Shown in pieces: positions 1 through 7,444 of a DNA stretch of 32,837 bases. The stretch is taken from positions 1 through 32,837 of the forward strand of contig CACYBN010000106.1 of assembly GCA_902772675.1 (NCBI GenBank), read 5' to 3'. This DNA is from an uncultured Erysipelotrichaceae bacterium. GTDB lineage: Bacteria; Bacillota_I; Bacilli_A; RF39; UBA660. Made by a program: the position numbers and the translations under genes. The notes below the pieces were generated by a model. It made no database searches, had not been told where the DNA came from, and saw nothing but the letters and a program-made list of their open reading frames with translations. Each line of letters starts with the position of its first letter. Within the stretch, counting starts at the first letter, position 1.

Positions 1-329
1 AGTATAGCATCATTAGCTATTTCAAATATTCCATTACATGTACTAAAATCTTTACAATCATATTTGCTTAAATCTATTTTCCCAGTAGTAGCACCTTTTT
101 TAGCATATTTAACTATTTCTTTATATGCTCTTTTTTGATCTTCATTTAATACATTTTTATAAATATTACCTTTACTTAGATATAAATCATTTACATAAAA
201 TTCATCATTTTTATCAATTGGAACTAGTTCATATTCTCGTGTATAATTCCAATAAATATAAATACTTAATCCTATTAATAATACAGTAAAAAGATGATGC
301 CTAGAAAAGAAATTCTTAGTATATTGCAT
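1..329 (-). CDS. Membrane-anchored extracytoplasmic protein, N-terminal part only (possible transglutaminase-like family)
   Basis: This gene runs off the left edge; about 109 N-terminal residues are visible, read from the ATG at 327-329 with a GGAGAT ribosome site just before it. The protein starts with a short basic segment, then one hydrophobic helix (about residues 12-28) that would anchor it with the rest outside. The following stretch (LNEDQKRAYKEIVKYAKKG, then IDLSKYDCKDF) resembles the region that precedes the catalytic core in many clostridial transglutaminase-like exported proteins. That is a family resemblance from memory, and the catalytic Cys-His-Asp part lies outside the window. 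Two cysteines close together (DCKDFSTC) may form a disulfide. It overlaps the preceding minus-strand gene by 14 bases, so the two are surely co-transcribed. The anchored architecture is clear; the enzymatic guess is weak. Confidence 0.55.
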   Translation of the reverse strand, partial: MQYTKNFFSRHHLFTVLLIGLSIYIYWNYTREYELVPIDKNDEFYVNDLYLSKGNIYKNVLNEDQKRAYKEIVKYAKKGATTGKIDLSKYDCKDFSTCNGIFEIANDAI

Positions 330-672
330 ATTGATAATCTCCTTTCATAGCTATAATTGGAAATGCTACGAATGGTAATACTAATGCTAATATTCCATAG
401 AACATAGAAATATTACTATATACAAAAGCATCTACTATTAAGAACGGAATAAATATATACATTATAGTAGCTATTAAGTTTTTATATGGAATGAATATTA
501 ATAGTAAACCTAAAATTATCAAAATAAGAGGATGAATATTTAAAATTTTACACATGTAATAAATATTAACTAAAGGAATCAATCCATAATAAAGCTTATA
601 TCCTGCTTTATATATAAACATACAACTACATAGATATAAAGAAATAAAGTTTAGTAATAAGTAAATAACCAT
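316..672 (-). CDS. Small multi-spanning membrane protein (DUF5684-like)
   Basis: A 118-residue, very hydrophobic protein with about four predicted membrane helices and only a short polar tail (KGDYQYAIY). A GTG at 681 could extend it by three residues, but that GTG is part of the AGGTGA ribosome site (678-683). The ATG at 670-672 sits at the usual distance, so I chose it. The pattern of a small aromatic-rich loop before a helix pair (YYGLIPLVNIYYMCKIL) recalls the DUF5684 group of small membrane proteins often found next to signal peptidases or exported proteins. The function of that group is not established. It heads a minus-strand operon with the truncated anchored protein, which starts 14 bases inside its 3' end. 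Confidence 0.6.
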   Translation of the reverse strand: MVIYLLLNFISLYLCSCMFIYKAGYKLYYGLIPLVNIYYMCKILNIHPLILIILGLLLIFIPYKNLIATIMYIFIPFLIVDAFVYSNISMFYGILALVLPFVAFPIIAMKGDYQYAIY

Positions 673-689
673 ATATTTCACCTAATTCT

Positions 690-695
690 AGTATA
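690..695 (-). promoter_or_regulatory. Probable -10 box for the 672-1 minus operon
   Basis: On the minus strand the hexamer TATACT lies here, followed six bases later by the AGGTGA ribosome site at 683-678. The predicted start of transcription would fall at about the first base of that site. No clear -35 box is visible. Confidence 0.45.
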
Positions 696-757
696 ATTTA
701 ATAATTTTTTTTAGTAAATAAAAGAGATTTAAAAAAGTGTTTAATCATGTAAAAAAT

Positions 758-766
758 TGATATAAT
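758..766 (+). promoter_or_regulatory. Extended -10 promoter of the FAD-dependent protein
   Basis: TGATATAAT is a perfect extended -10 element. The GGGTGA ribosome site begins five bases later (772-777), giving a leader of roughly ten bases. No good -35 box is seen, as is common with extended -10 promoters. The gap between the two divergent genes (673-782) holds only this promoter and the opposing one. Confidence 0.6.
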
Positions 767-782
767 TAAATGGGTGAATACT

Positions 783-2333
783 ATGATTAGATTTAATAAT
801 ATAAAAATTAGAAAAGATTTATCTGAAGAAGAGATAATTAATTACTTATGTAAAAAAGAAAGATTATTTAAAGAGAATATAAAAGAATATCATATTAGAA
901 AAAAATCTATAGATGCTAGAGATAAAAAAGATGTTCATTACAATTATACAATCGATCTAGTATATGAATCTGAATATGATGTTAAAAATTGTATTCATTT
1001 AGAAGAAGAGAAATTAGAAGAAATCGTAGTAAAAAGAAAATCTAATAAAAAACCTATTATTATTGGTAGTGGTCCGGCTGGATTATTTGCTGCTTTAACT
1101 TTGATAGAAAATGGTATTAAGCCTATTATTTTTGAACAAGGAGATAAGATTGAAGAAAGAGTAAAAAAAGTAGATAATTTTAGAAATAATAGAATATTAG
1201 ATACTAGTAGTAATGTTCAATTCGGAGAAGGAGGAGCAGGTACTTTTTCGGATGGAAAGTTAACAACTGGTATAAATAGTAAATATTGTAAAAAAGTAAT
1301 TAATTATTTTTATAAATATGGAGCTCCTAAAGAAATAACATATATGAATAAACCACATATTGGTACAGATAATTTAAGAAAAATAGTAAAAAATATTAGA
1401 GAATATATTATTAGTCAGGGTGGAGAATATCATTTTAATGAAAGAATAGAAGATTTTATTATAGAGGATAATAAAATAGTTGGAGTAGTTGGTAATAAAG
1501 AATATGAATGTGATACTGTTATTTTAGCAATTGGTCATTCTGCACATAAAACTTTTAAAAGATTATGTGATTTAGGTATTAAGATGGAGCAAAAACCCTT
1601 TTCTGTTGGAGTTAGAATAGAACATAAACAAGAAATGATTAATAAGAGCCAATATGGTGAATTTACTAAATTAAAATTACCTCCAGCTGAGTATAAATTG
1701 GTTTATCATGGAGAAGAAAGAAGTGCTTATACTTTTTGTATGTGTCCTGGTGGAGTAGTAGTAGCATCTTCTAGCGATGAAAATACAATTGTTACTAATG
1801 GAATGAGTGAATATAAAAGAGATTTAGAAAATGCTAACTCTGCTTTATTAGTAAATGTTGTACCAGAAGATTTTCCTGATTCTAATCCATTATCAGGTTT
1901 AGATTTTCAAAAGAAATTAGAGCATTCTGCATTTGTTCTAGGAGGAAGTAATTATAATGCTCCTGTTCAAAGAGTAGAAGATTTCTTAAATAATAGGAGA
2001 AGTGAAAAGATTGGGGATATAAAACCTACATATTTACCGGGTGTTACATTAACTAATTTAAATGAAATATTACCTGATTTTGTTTCTAAAACTATGAAAG
2101 AAGCAATTATATATTTCGATTCTAAGTTAAAAGGATTCGCTAATAATGATGCAATAATGACAGGTGTTGAAACAAGAAGTAGTTCTCCTCTTAGAATTGT
2201 TAGAGATGAAAATTTAGAATCATCTATTCTTGGAATTTATCCTTGTGGTGAAGGTCCTGGATATGCTGGTGGAATAATGAGTGCAGCTATTGATGGTATA
2301 AAATGTGCCATAAAAATACTTGAAAAAGAATAA
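783..2333 (+). CDS. FAD-dependent dehydrogenase-like protein (COG2509 family)
   Basis: A 516-residue cytoplasmic flavoprotein of the 'FAD-dependent protein' family often annotated as an uncharacterised dehydrogenase. The N-terminal ~85 residues form the small alpha/beta domain usual for this family. A dinucleotide-binding fold follows with the motif IIIGSGPAGLFAAL (residues 92-105), then a conserved FGEGGAGTFSDGKL segment. A C-terminal ATG-type motif (GIYPCGEGPGYAGGIMSAA) closes the FAD site. Length matches the family. The GTG at 774 is inside the GGGTGA ribosome site, so the ATG at 783 is the likelier start. No terminator separates it from the next promoter at 2354. The substrate of this family is unknown; it is widespread in Firmicutes and usually a stand-alone gene, as here. 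Confidence 0.88.
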   Translation: MIRFNNIKIRKDLSEEEIINYLCKKERLFKENIKEYHIRKKSIDARDKKDVHYNYTIDLVYESEYDVKNCIHLEEEKLEEIVVKRKSNKKPIIIGSGPAGLFAALTLIENGIKPIIFEQGDKIEERVKKVDNFRNNRILDTSSNVQFGEGGAGTFSDGKLTTGINSKYCKKVINYFYKYGAPKEITYMNKPHIGTDNLRKIVKNIREYIISQGGEYHFNERIEDFIIEDNKIVGVVGNKEYECDTVILAIGHSAHKTFKRLCDLGIKMEQKPFSVGVRIEHKQEMINKSQYGEFTKLKLPPAEYKLVYHGEERSAYTFCMCPGGVVVASSSDENTIVTNGMSEYKRDLENANSALLVNVVPEDFPDSNPLSGLDFQKKLEHSAFVLGGSNYNAPVQRVEDFLNNRRSEKIGDIKPTYLPGVTLTNLNEILPDFVSKTMKEAIIYFDSKLKGFANNDAIMTGVETRSSSPLRIVRDENLESSILGIYPCGEGPGYAGGIMSAAIDGIKCAIKILEKE

Positions 2334-2353
2334 AGAAAACTGTATATTTAAAG

Positions 2354-2359
2354 TATAAT
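2354..2359 (+). promoter_or_regulatory. Probable -10 box for the two-gene small-protein operon
   Basis: TATAAT lies 18 bases before the ATG at 2378, with a GGGG ribosome site at 2366-2369 between them. No convincing -35 box is present. Confidence 0.45.
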
Positions 2360-2377
2360 AGAAATGGGGTAGCAAAT

Positions 2378-2713
2378 ATGGATAATAAAAAGAAACTTGA
2401 AGATATGCTTTCATATGGTATGAGTGAAGATGATTTTCAAAAAATCTTAAATGATATCGAAAAAGCGTTAACTGAAAGTATTAAGGCTATTACTTCATAT
2501 CAAGATGTTGTAAATAAGTATAAAACAATTAATCCTAACTGTAGTGAATGGGAAGAAAAATTAAATAAAACTTCTGAAGAAGCAGTTACTAATATAAAAG
2601 ATGATTTAAAAGAAATTACAGATTTATATAAAAGAGTAATGGATGATTGGCATGAAATAAAAAAAGAAAAGAACGCACTTGATAATAATAAAGAAAGTAA
2701 TGGTGAAGAATAA
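2378..2713 (+). CDS. Small acidic helical protein of unknown function
   Basis: A 111-residue soluble protein, strongly charged and predicted almost entirely helical, with heptad-like spacing suggesting coiled coils around residues 20-45 and 60-100. It has no signal peptide, membrane segment or cysteine cluster (a single Cys in NPNCSEW). I do not recognise the family. It begins 45 bases after the FAD protein gene, behind its own TATAAT box, and its stop codon overlaps the start of the following 61-residue gene (TAATG). The two are therefore translated together and may form a complex. The run ends at the hairpin terminator at 2897-2922. Confidence 0.7.
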   Translation: MDNKKKLEDMLSYGMSEDDFQKILNDIEKALTESIKAITSYQDVVNKYKTINPNCSEWEEKLNKTSEEAVTNIKDDLKEITDLYKRVMDDWHEIKKEKNALDNNKESNGEE

Positions 2714-2898
2714 TGAATGAATATTTAGATGCATATAATACAAAAGTAGATGCTGCTATGAATAAAGTTAAGAATAATATTGATTATTTTGAATCATTTG
2801 GAAATGCTTTTTTAGCAACTAAAGTAAAAGAAAATCTAGAAGCTGCCGTAGATGAAATAGAAAGAGTAAAAAAAGTTGTTAATGAAATAGAAAATTAA
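2713..2898 (+). CDS. Very small helical protein, partner of the preceding gene
   Basis: A 61-residue protein with no recognised family. It is predicted to be two helices separated by a turn near FGNAF (residues 27-31), with amphipathic periodicity in both halves (ending VDEIERVKKVVNEIE). Its ATG overlaps the stop of the 111-residue gene by one base, the standard arrangement for translational coupling. The pair of small helical cytoplasmic proteins could form a heteromeric coiled-coil unit. Nothing links them clearly to the upstream flavoprotein or the downstream YitT gene, because a promoter and a terminator flank the pair. Confidence 0.65.
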   Translation: MNEYLDAYNTKVDAAMNKVKNNIDYFESFGNAFLATKVKENLEAAVDEIERVKKVVNEIEN

Positions 2899-2922
2899 AA
2901 TACTTAAAAAGTATTTTTTTTT
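2897..2922 (+). terminator. Intrinsic terminator
   Basis: AAAATACTT / AAGTATTTT stem with a three-base loop, followed by a run of eight or more Ts. It lies just after the stop codon of the 61-residue gene and directly before the next promoter. Confidence 0.75.
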
Positions 2923-2936
2923 ATTTGTTTTTGTAG

Positions 2937-2942
2937 TAAAAT
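2937..2942 (+). promoter_or_regulatory. Probable -10 box for the YitT-YidD-deacetylase operon
   Basis: TAAAAT lies between the terminator and the GAGGTGA ribosome site (2954-2960). A TTG-rich stretch upstream overlaps the terminator T-run, and no strong -35 box is visible. Confidence 0.35.
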
Positions 2943-2965
2943 TATCTAGCTCTGAGGTGATTTTT

Positions 2966-3853
2966 ATGATAAAAATAATAAAAGATTTATTTAGATGGGA
3001 TAGTAAACAATTTGTAAAAGCTACAATAGGGGTATTAATTTTTTCTTTTGCAATTAATACTTTTTTAGTGCCACTTAGTTTATATAGTGGTGGTGCTATG
3101 GGATTATCACAATTAATTAGAACTATTATTGTAGATTCTTTAAATTTAAAAGTTAATTTTGATATAGCTGGTCTTTTATATTATTTAATAAATATTCCTT
3201 TATTAGTTATAGCTTATAAAAAAATTAGTAAGTCATTCTTTTTTAGAACTTTGTTTTGTGTATCATTAATGACTTTATGTTTAACTTTTATACCAATACC
3301 TGATAAACCAATATTAGATGAAGTATTAGCTTGTACTTTAGTAGGTAGTTTAATTGCTGGATATGGTAATGGTTTAATTCTTTCAAGTAGTGGATCAACT
3401 GGTGGAATAGATATTATTGGAATAGCAGCTATTATGAGAAATAATAAATTATCTGTAGGTAAATTAGGATTCTTCTTTAATACTATATTGTATTCAATAA
3501 GTGGTATCTTATATGGTGTTCCTGTAATGATATATTCTATTCTTTTCTCTTTCTTTGAAAGTTTTGTGATAGATAGAACTCATGAACAAAATATTTGTTC
3601 AACAGCCATGATATTTACTAAAAACAATCCTAATGGTATAATTAAATATGTAGAAGATGTACTTGATAGAGATACTACATATTGGGAAGCTATTGGTTCT
3701 TATAAAGAAACAAAAACTTATATTTGTTATGTAGTATTATCTAAGTATGAACTTCAATTGTTAGAAAGGCATCTAAATAAAGTAGATCCAACTGCTTTTG
3801 TAGTAAAAACTACTGGAGTTGGAATAGATGGTAAATTTAAAAAGAGTATATGA
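2966..3853 (+). CDS. YitT family membrane protein (DUF161 + DUF2179)
   Basis: A 295-residue membrane protein. The first ~200 residues hold about five or six hydrophobic helices with the glycine-rich family signature (SGGAMGLSQ, then SSSGSTGGIDIIG). The last ~75 residues are a soluble cytoplasmic DUF2179 domain (CSTAMIFTKNN... to the C-terminus). Length and order match YitT-family proteins, whose molecular role is not established. The upstream GTG at 2957 is part of the GAGGTGA ribosome site, so ATG 2966 is taken as the start. The TGA stop overlaps the ATG of yidD (ATGA), so the two are translationally coupled. This TGA stop is also evidence for the standard code. Confidence 0.9.
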   Translation: MIKIIKDLFRWDSKQFVKATIGVLIFSFAINTFLVPLSLYSGGAMGLSQLIRTIIVDSLNLKVNFDIAGLLYYLINIPLLVIAYKKISKSFFFRTLFCVSLMTLCLTFIPIPDKPILDEVLACTLVGSLIAGYGNGLILSSSGSTGGIDIIGIAAIMRNNKLSVGKLGFFFNTILYSISGILYGVPVMIYSILFSFFESFVIDRTHEQNICSTAMIFTKNNPNGIIKYVEDVLDRDTTYWEAIGSYKETKTYICYVVLSKYELQLLERHLNKVDPTAFVVKTTGVGIDGKFKKSI

Positions 3854-4071
3854 TAAAAAAATTATTAATTAAAATCATAAGACTATATCAAAAGACACCA
3901 ATATGTACTCATAAAATGTGTAGATATACTCCAACATGCTCTCAATATACTATTGAAGCTATCGAAGAATATGGTTCTTTAAAAGGTATGTTTTTAGGTT
4001 TTAAAAGAATAATTAGATGTGCTCCATGGGGTGGTTCTGGATATGATCCAGTTCCAAAAAGGAAGAAGTGA
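3850..4071 (+). CDS. yidD: Membrane protein insertion efficiency factor YidD
   Basis: A 73-residue protein with the complete YidD signature: basic amphipathic N-terminus, LYQKTPIC, CRYTPTCSQY with conserved cysteines, GSLKGMFLGFKRIIRC, and the GYDPVP ending. YidD associates with the inner face of the membrane and assists YidC-dependent insertion of membrane proteins. It usually sits with rpmH-rnpA-yidC, so its location here between a YitT gene and a deacetylase is a displaced context. It overlaps the YitT stop by four bases and ends four bases before the next ATG. The whole trio is therefore one operon. Confidence 0.95.
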   Translation: MIKKLLIKIIRLYQKTPICTHKMCRYTPTCSQYTIEAIEEYGSLKGMFLGFKRIIRCAPWGGSGYDPVPKRKK

Positions 4072-4075
4072 TTAT

Positions 4076-5506
4076 ATGAAAAAAATATTTATAATTTTAG
4101 GTGTAATTTCTGTTTCTATAATAAGTTTATTAACTGGATTTATTTTATATGAAAAAAATTATAATAGTATAGAAGTATCTTTAAATGGAGATAATCCTTT
4201 AAAAAGTAATGTCTATGAAGAATATAAAGATCCTGGAATAACAGTAAAGAATAATAAAAAGGAATTGAGTAAAGATAAGTATTCAGTTGAAGAAAAAGAT
4301 AATGTTGATAAGGATAATATTGGATCTTATTCAGTTAATTATGATGTTAAATATAAAAATAAGAATTACAATATAGAAAGAAAAGTAGAAGTTGTAGATA
4401 CAACTGCACCAGTAATTACTACTAATATCGAAGAATATAAAAAAGATGTTTGTAATAATAAAGAAATTAATAAATTAGAATATAAAGCTGAAGATAATTA
4501 TGATGGAGATATTACAAATAAAGTAGAAAGAATAGATGAAGAAGATAAAGTTATTTTAAAAGTAACTGATTCATCTAATAATAGTACTACTAAAGAAATA
4601 AAAATATCTTATACTAAGAGACCAAATCCTATTTTAAAATTAAATGGTAATTATACTCAATATGTTCTTCAAGGAACTAAGTATGATGATAAAGGTGTTA
4701 ATGTATTAGATGGATGTACTAATAACAAAGTAAAAGCTACAGTTACAACTGAAGGAACTGTAGATACAAATACTATTGGTACATATACTATTAAATATAC
4801 AGCAAAAGTAAATAATTATACTGGAACATCTTCAAGAAAAGTAGTAGTAATTAAAAAGACTGATACTGCTCCAATTAAATCAAATGAAAAGAAAGTTGTT
4901 TATTTAACATTTGATGATGGACCAGGACCTTATACTAGTGAGTTATTAAATATATTGGATAAATATAATGTAAAAGTAACATTCTTTGTAACTAATCAAT
5001 TTCCTAATTATCAAAATTTAATAGCGGAAGAGAGTAAGAGAGGGCATGTAGTAGCAGTTCACTCATATACTCATAAATGGAATATTTATAAAAGTGTTGA
5101 AGCTTATGAAAATGATTTTAAAAAGATGGATGATATAATATTTAAACAAACTGGAAAAAGATCTGAAATATTTAGATTTCCAGGTGGAGGATCTAATACT
5201 GTTTCTAAGAAATATGCAACCGGAGTAGTTACTGCTATTAAGAATGATATGCAATCTAAAGGATATGTTTATTTCGATTGGAATGTGGATTCTAATGATG
5301 CAGGTGGATCTAATACTGAAGGTATTTACAACAATGTTATAAGAGGAATTAGAAATCATAATTCTTCAGTAGTTTTATTACATGATATTCATAGTAAAAC
5401 AATACCATCTATTGAAAGAATAATTAAATATGCCAAAGAAAATGGATACACTTTTAAAACTTTATCTAAGGATTCACCAACATGTCATCATAAAGTTAGA
5501 AATTAA
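4076..5506 (+). CDS. Exported polysaccharide deacetylase with Ig-like repeats (peptidoglycan deacetylase-like)
   Basis: A 476-residue protein. Residues 4-24 are a signal-anchor helix. Residues ~32-260 contain two clear DUF5011-type Ig-like repeats (around 32-108 and 184-261), with a related segment between them. Residues ~272-465 are a NodB polysaccharide deacetylase domain. All catalytic motifs are present: TFDDG (278-282), HSYTH (329-333) for metal, RFPGG (367-371), DWN (401-403) and LLHDIH (434-439). The likely job is removal of acetyl groups from peptidoglycan GlcNAc outside the cell, which blocks lysozyme. I chose ATG 4076, four bases after the yidD stop; the longer frame from 4019 would overlap yidD extensively. 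Three extracytoplasmic cysteines are present. The substrate is inferred from the family. Confidence 0.9.
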   Translation: MKKIFIILGVISVSIISLLTGFILYEKNYNSIEVSLNGDNPLKSNVYEEYKDPGITVKNNKKELSKDKYSVEEKDNVDKDNIGSYSVNYDVKYKNKNYNIERKVEVVDTTAPVITTNIEEYKKDVCNNKEINKLEYKAEDNYDGDITNKVERIDEEDKVILKVTDSSNNSTTKEIKISYTKRPNPILKLNGNYTQYVLQGTKYDDKGVNVLDGCTNNKVKATVTTEGTVDTNTIGTYTIKYTAKVNNYTGTSSRKVVVIKKTDTAPIKSNEKKVVYLTFDDGPGPYTSELLNILDKYNVKVTFFVTNQFPNYQNLIAEESKRGHVVAVHSYTHKWNIYKSVEAYENDFKKMDDIIFKQTGKRSEIFRFPGGGSNTVSKKYATGVVTAIKNDMQSKGYVYFDWNVDSNDAGGSNTEGIYNNVIRGIRNHNSSVVLLHDIHSKTIPSIERIIKYAKENGYTFKTLSKDSPTCHHKVRN

Positions 5507-5534
5507 AAAAGAGATTTTTAAATCTCTTTTTTTT
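5505..5534. terminator. Bidirectional intrinsic terminator
   Basis: A-run, GAGATTT / AAATCTC stem (5511-5526) and T-run. It reads as a terminator on both strands, serving the deacetylase operon (+) and the convergent Bax inhibitor-1 family gene (-). Confidence 0.8.
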
Positions 5535-6165
5535 AATCTCTTCTTCCAAATAATTCTAGTAGTCTTAAGATTATGTTGATAATATCTAAGTATAATTGGA
5601 ATGCCCAATATACTGCATATTTTTCTTCATAAGCTTCACCATTCATTCTAGCAATACGCCACATATCTACTGCAATATATAATGTAAATACTAAAAGTGA
5701 GAAGATACTTAATCCTAAGCTAACACCAGAACTTTTTACGAATATGTTTATTATACCTAATATAAGTATTCCAAATAATGCAACTAATAGGTATGTAGAA
5801 AACTTACTTAAGTCTAATTTAGTATTAGCTCCAAAGTATCCTAAAGCACCAAATATTACTGCTGTTGCTAAGAATACAAACATTATTGAAGACATGTTAT
5901 ATACTAAGAATACTGCTCCAAAAGTAACACCAGTTAAAGCTGCATATATTAAATACATAGTCTTAGCTACAGTATCACTCATTTTATTAATTAATAAAGC
6001 AAATGCTATACCAACTACAAGTTCAATAATAGCTATTGCTAAATAGTTATTTGCAAATGTAGCAAATACATCTGTATTAATACTTAATGCATATCCAAAA
6101 CCAAATGTAATTAATAGACCTATTCCTAGCCATTTAAAAACATCTGACATAAATTTGTTTTTCAT
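5533..6165 (-). CDS. Bax inhibitor-1 / YccA family membrane protein
   Basis: A 210-residue protein with seven predicted membrane helices and the family's shape. There is a short basic N-terminus before the first helix, then MYLIYAALTGVTFG, and a final aromatic segment (AVYWAFQLYLDIINIILRLLELFG) that includes the conserved acidic residue near the last helix. Members of the BI-1 family (UPF0005) are pH-sensitive calcium-leak proteins or FtsH-associated membrane proteins in bacteria, so function is assigned only at family level. A strong AAGGAGG ribosome site (minus strand, about 6169-6176) precedes the ATG at 6163-6165. It is a single-gene unit, convergent with the deacetylase operon. A weak TATGAT element lies upstream at 6194-6199. 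Confidence 0.9.
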   Translation of the reverse strand: MKNKFMSDVFKWLGIGLLITFGFGYALSINTDVFATFANNYLAIAIIELVVGIAFALLINKMSDTVAKTMYLIYAALTGVTFGAVFLVYNMSSIMFVFLATAVIFGALGYFGANTKLDLSKFSTYLLVALFGILILGIINIFVKSSGVSLGLSIFSLLVFTLYIAVDMWRIARMNGEAYEEKYAVYWAFQLYLDIINIILRLLELFGRRD

Positions 6166-6242
6166 AATTCCTCCTTTTTATAAGATATATGTTATCATAT
6201 GTTAAGAGTTTTTTAAAGATAATACATTTTATTTTACAAAAG

Positions 6243-6251
6243 TGATATAAT
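6243..6251 (+). promoter_or_regulatory. Extended -10 promoter of the CobW-like gene
   Basis: TGATATAAT, identical to the element before the FAD protein gene. The ribosome site AAAGGGTGAT follows at 6261-6270 and the ATG at 6274. Confidence 0.6.
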
Positions 6252-6273
6252 ATACAAATGAAAGGGTGATATT

Positions 6274-7398
6274 ATGGCAAGAGTCTTACCAATAACTTTA
6301 TTAACAGGTTATTTAGGTAGTGGTAAAACTACATTGATAAATCATATATTAAAAAATCAAGAAGGATATAAAATAGCAGTAATAGTTAATGATATTGGAG
6401 AAGTTAATATAGATGCTGATCTTATTGAAAAAGGTGGAGTAGTTACTGAAAAAGATGATAATTTAGTAGCTCTATCTAATGGATGTATTTGTTGTACTTT
6501 AAAAACTAATTTAATTGAACAAATCGCAGAAATATATGATAGTGGAAAATTTGATTATTTATTAATTGAAGCTTCAGGTATATGTGAACCAATACCAATA
6601 GCTCAAAGTATTATGGCTATTAATCAAATGGTTAATGAACAAGGATTAAAAGATATAGTTAAATTAGATTCAGTTATAAGTGTTACTGATGCTTTAAGAT
6701 TATCTAAAGAATTTAATCATGGAGATAATTTATTAAAAGATAATATTGAAGAAGATGATATTGAAAATTTAATAATTCAACAATTAGAATTTTGTGATAT
6801 TGTAATTTTAAATAAAGTATCAGAAGTAACTAAAGATGAATTAGGTGAAGTAAAAACAGTTATTAAGAAGATTCAACCTCATGCTAAAATAATTGAAACT
6901 GATTATGCAAATGTTAATTTAGATGATATTTTAGATGTTAATTTATTTGATTTTGAAAAAGCTATTTCTTCAGCAGGATGGGTAGAAGAACTTGAAAAAG
7001 ATGAAGAAGAAGAGGAAGAAGGAGAAGCTTTAGAATACGGTATATCTACTTTTGTATATTATGAAAGAAAAGGATTTAATAGAAATAAGTTCCAAGATTT
7101 TATTAAAAACTTTGATAAAGAAATAATAAGATGTAAAGGTATAATGTATTTTGATGATCAAGAAGAAATGAGTTATATGTTTGAACAAGCTGGTACTCAA
7201 AAGACTTTAATGGAAGCTGGAGAATGGTTTGTTATGTTACCTAAACAAGAACAAGATAGACTTCGTAAAATGGAACCTAAACTAGATAAAGATTGGGATC
7301 CAGAATATGGAGATAGAATGGTAAAACTTGTTTTTATTGGTAAAAATATGGATAAAGAATCTATTATAAAAAGATTAGATGAATGTATAGAGAAATAG
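6274..7398 (+). CDS. CobW/G3E family GTPase, putative metal chaperone
   Basis: A 374-residue P-loop GTPase of the G3E/COG0523 group. Visible motifs are Walker A GYLGSGKT (12-19), the metal-binding GCICC (70-74), LLIEASG (97-102) and NKVS (180-183) in place of the strict NKxD base-recognition motif. A C-terminal CobW_C domain starts about residue 254 (EYGISTFVYYERKGF). Family members deliver zinc or cobalt to target metalloenzymes using GTP. The linker before the C-terminal domain is acidic (KDEEEEEEGEALEY) rather than histidine-rich as in many zinc chaperones. No zinc-uptake genes or obvious Zur box adjoin it, so the metal cannot be assigned. It is monocistronic, with its stop codon inside the terminator stem. 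Confidence 0.88.
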   Translation: MARVLPITLLTGYLGSGKTTLINHILKNQEGYKIAVIVNDIGEVNIDADLIEKGGVVTEKDDNLVALSNGCICCTLKTNLIEQIAEIYDSGKFDYLLIEASGICEPIPIAQSIMAINQMVNEQGLKDIVKLDSVISVTDALRLSKEFNHGDNLLKDNIEEDDIENLIIQQLEFCDIVILNKVSEVTKDELGEVKTVIKKIQPHAKIIETDYANVNLDDILDVNLFDFEKAISSAGWVEELEKDEEEEEEGEALEYGISTFVYYERKGFNRNKFQDFIKNFDKEIIRCKGIMYFDDQEEMSYMFEQAGTQKTLMEAGEWFVMLPKQEQDRLRKMEPKLDKDWDPEYGDRMVKLVFIGKNMDKESIIKRLDECIEK

Positions 7399-7418
7399 TT
7401 TTACTATTTCTTTTTTTA
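7391..7418 (+). terminator. Intrinsic terminator overlapping the stop codon
   Basis: AGAAATAG (7391-7398) pairs with CTATTTCT (7404-7411) and seven Ts follow. The TAG stop of the CobW-like gene forms the end of the left arm. Confidence 0.8.
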
Positions 7419-7427
7419 TGTTAAAAT
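7419..7427 (+). promoter_or_regulatory. Extended -10 promoter of the pilin-like/hydrolase gene
   Basis: TGTTAAAAT immediately follows the terminator T-run, and AGGTGA starts at 7434, only six bases after the box. The transcript would begin almost at the ribosome site. Confidence 0.5.
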
Positions 7428-7444
7428 TATTATAGGTGATAGCG

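Noticed and set aside
2220..2414. Open frame of 64 codons on the minus strand across the end of the FAD protein gene
   Set aside because: It is antisense to a well-supported gene, has no ribosome site of the local type and encodes a low-complexity Phe/Tyr-rich sequence.
5063..5359. Open frame of 98 codons on the minus strand inside the deacetylase gene
   Set aside because: It is antisense to the catalytic domain, which has all its motifs. The Ser/Ile-rich translation is typical of a reverse-strand shadow.
5744..6046. Open frame of 100 codons on the plus strand opposite the Bax inhibitor-1 family gene
   Set aside because: It is antisense to a seven-helix protein with a clear family match and a strong ribosome site.
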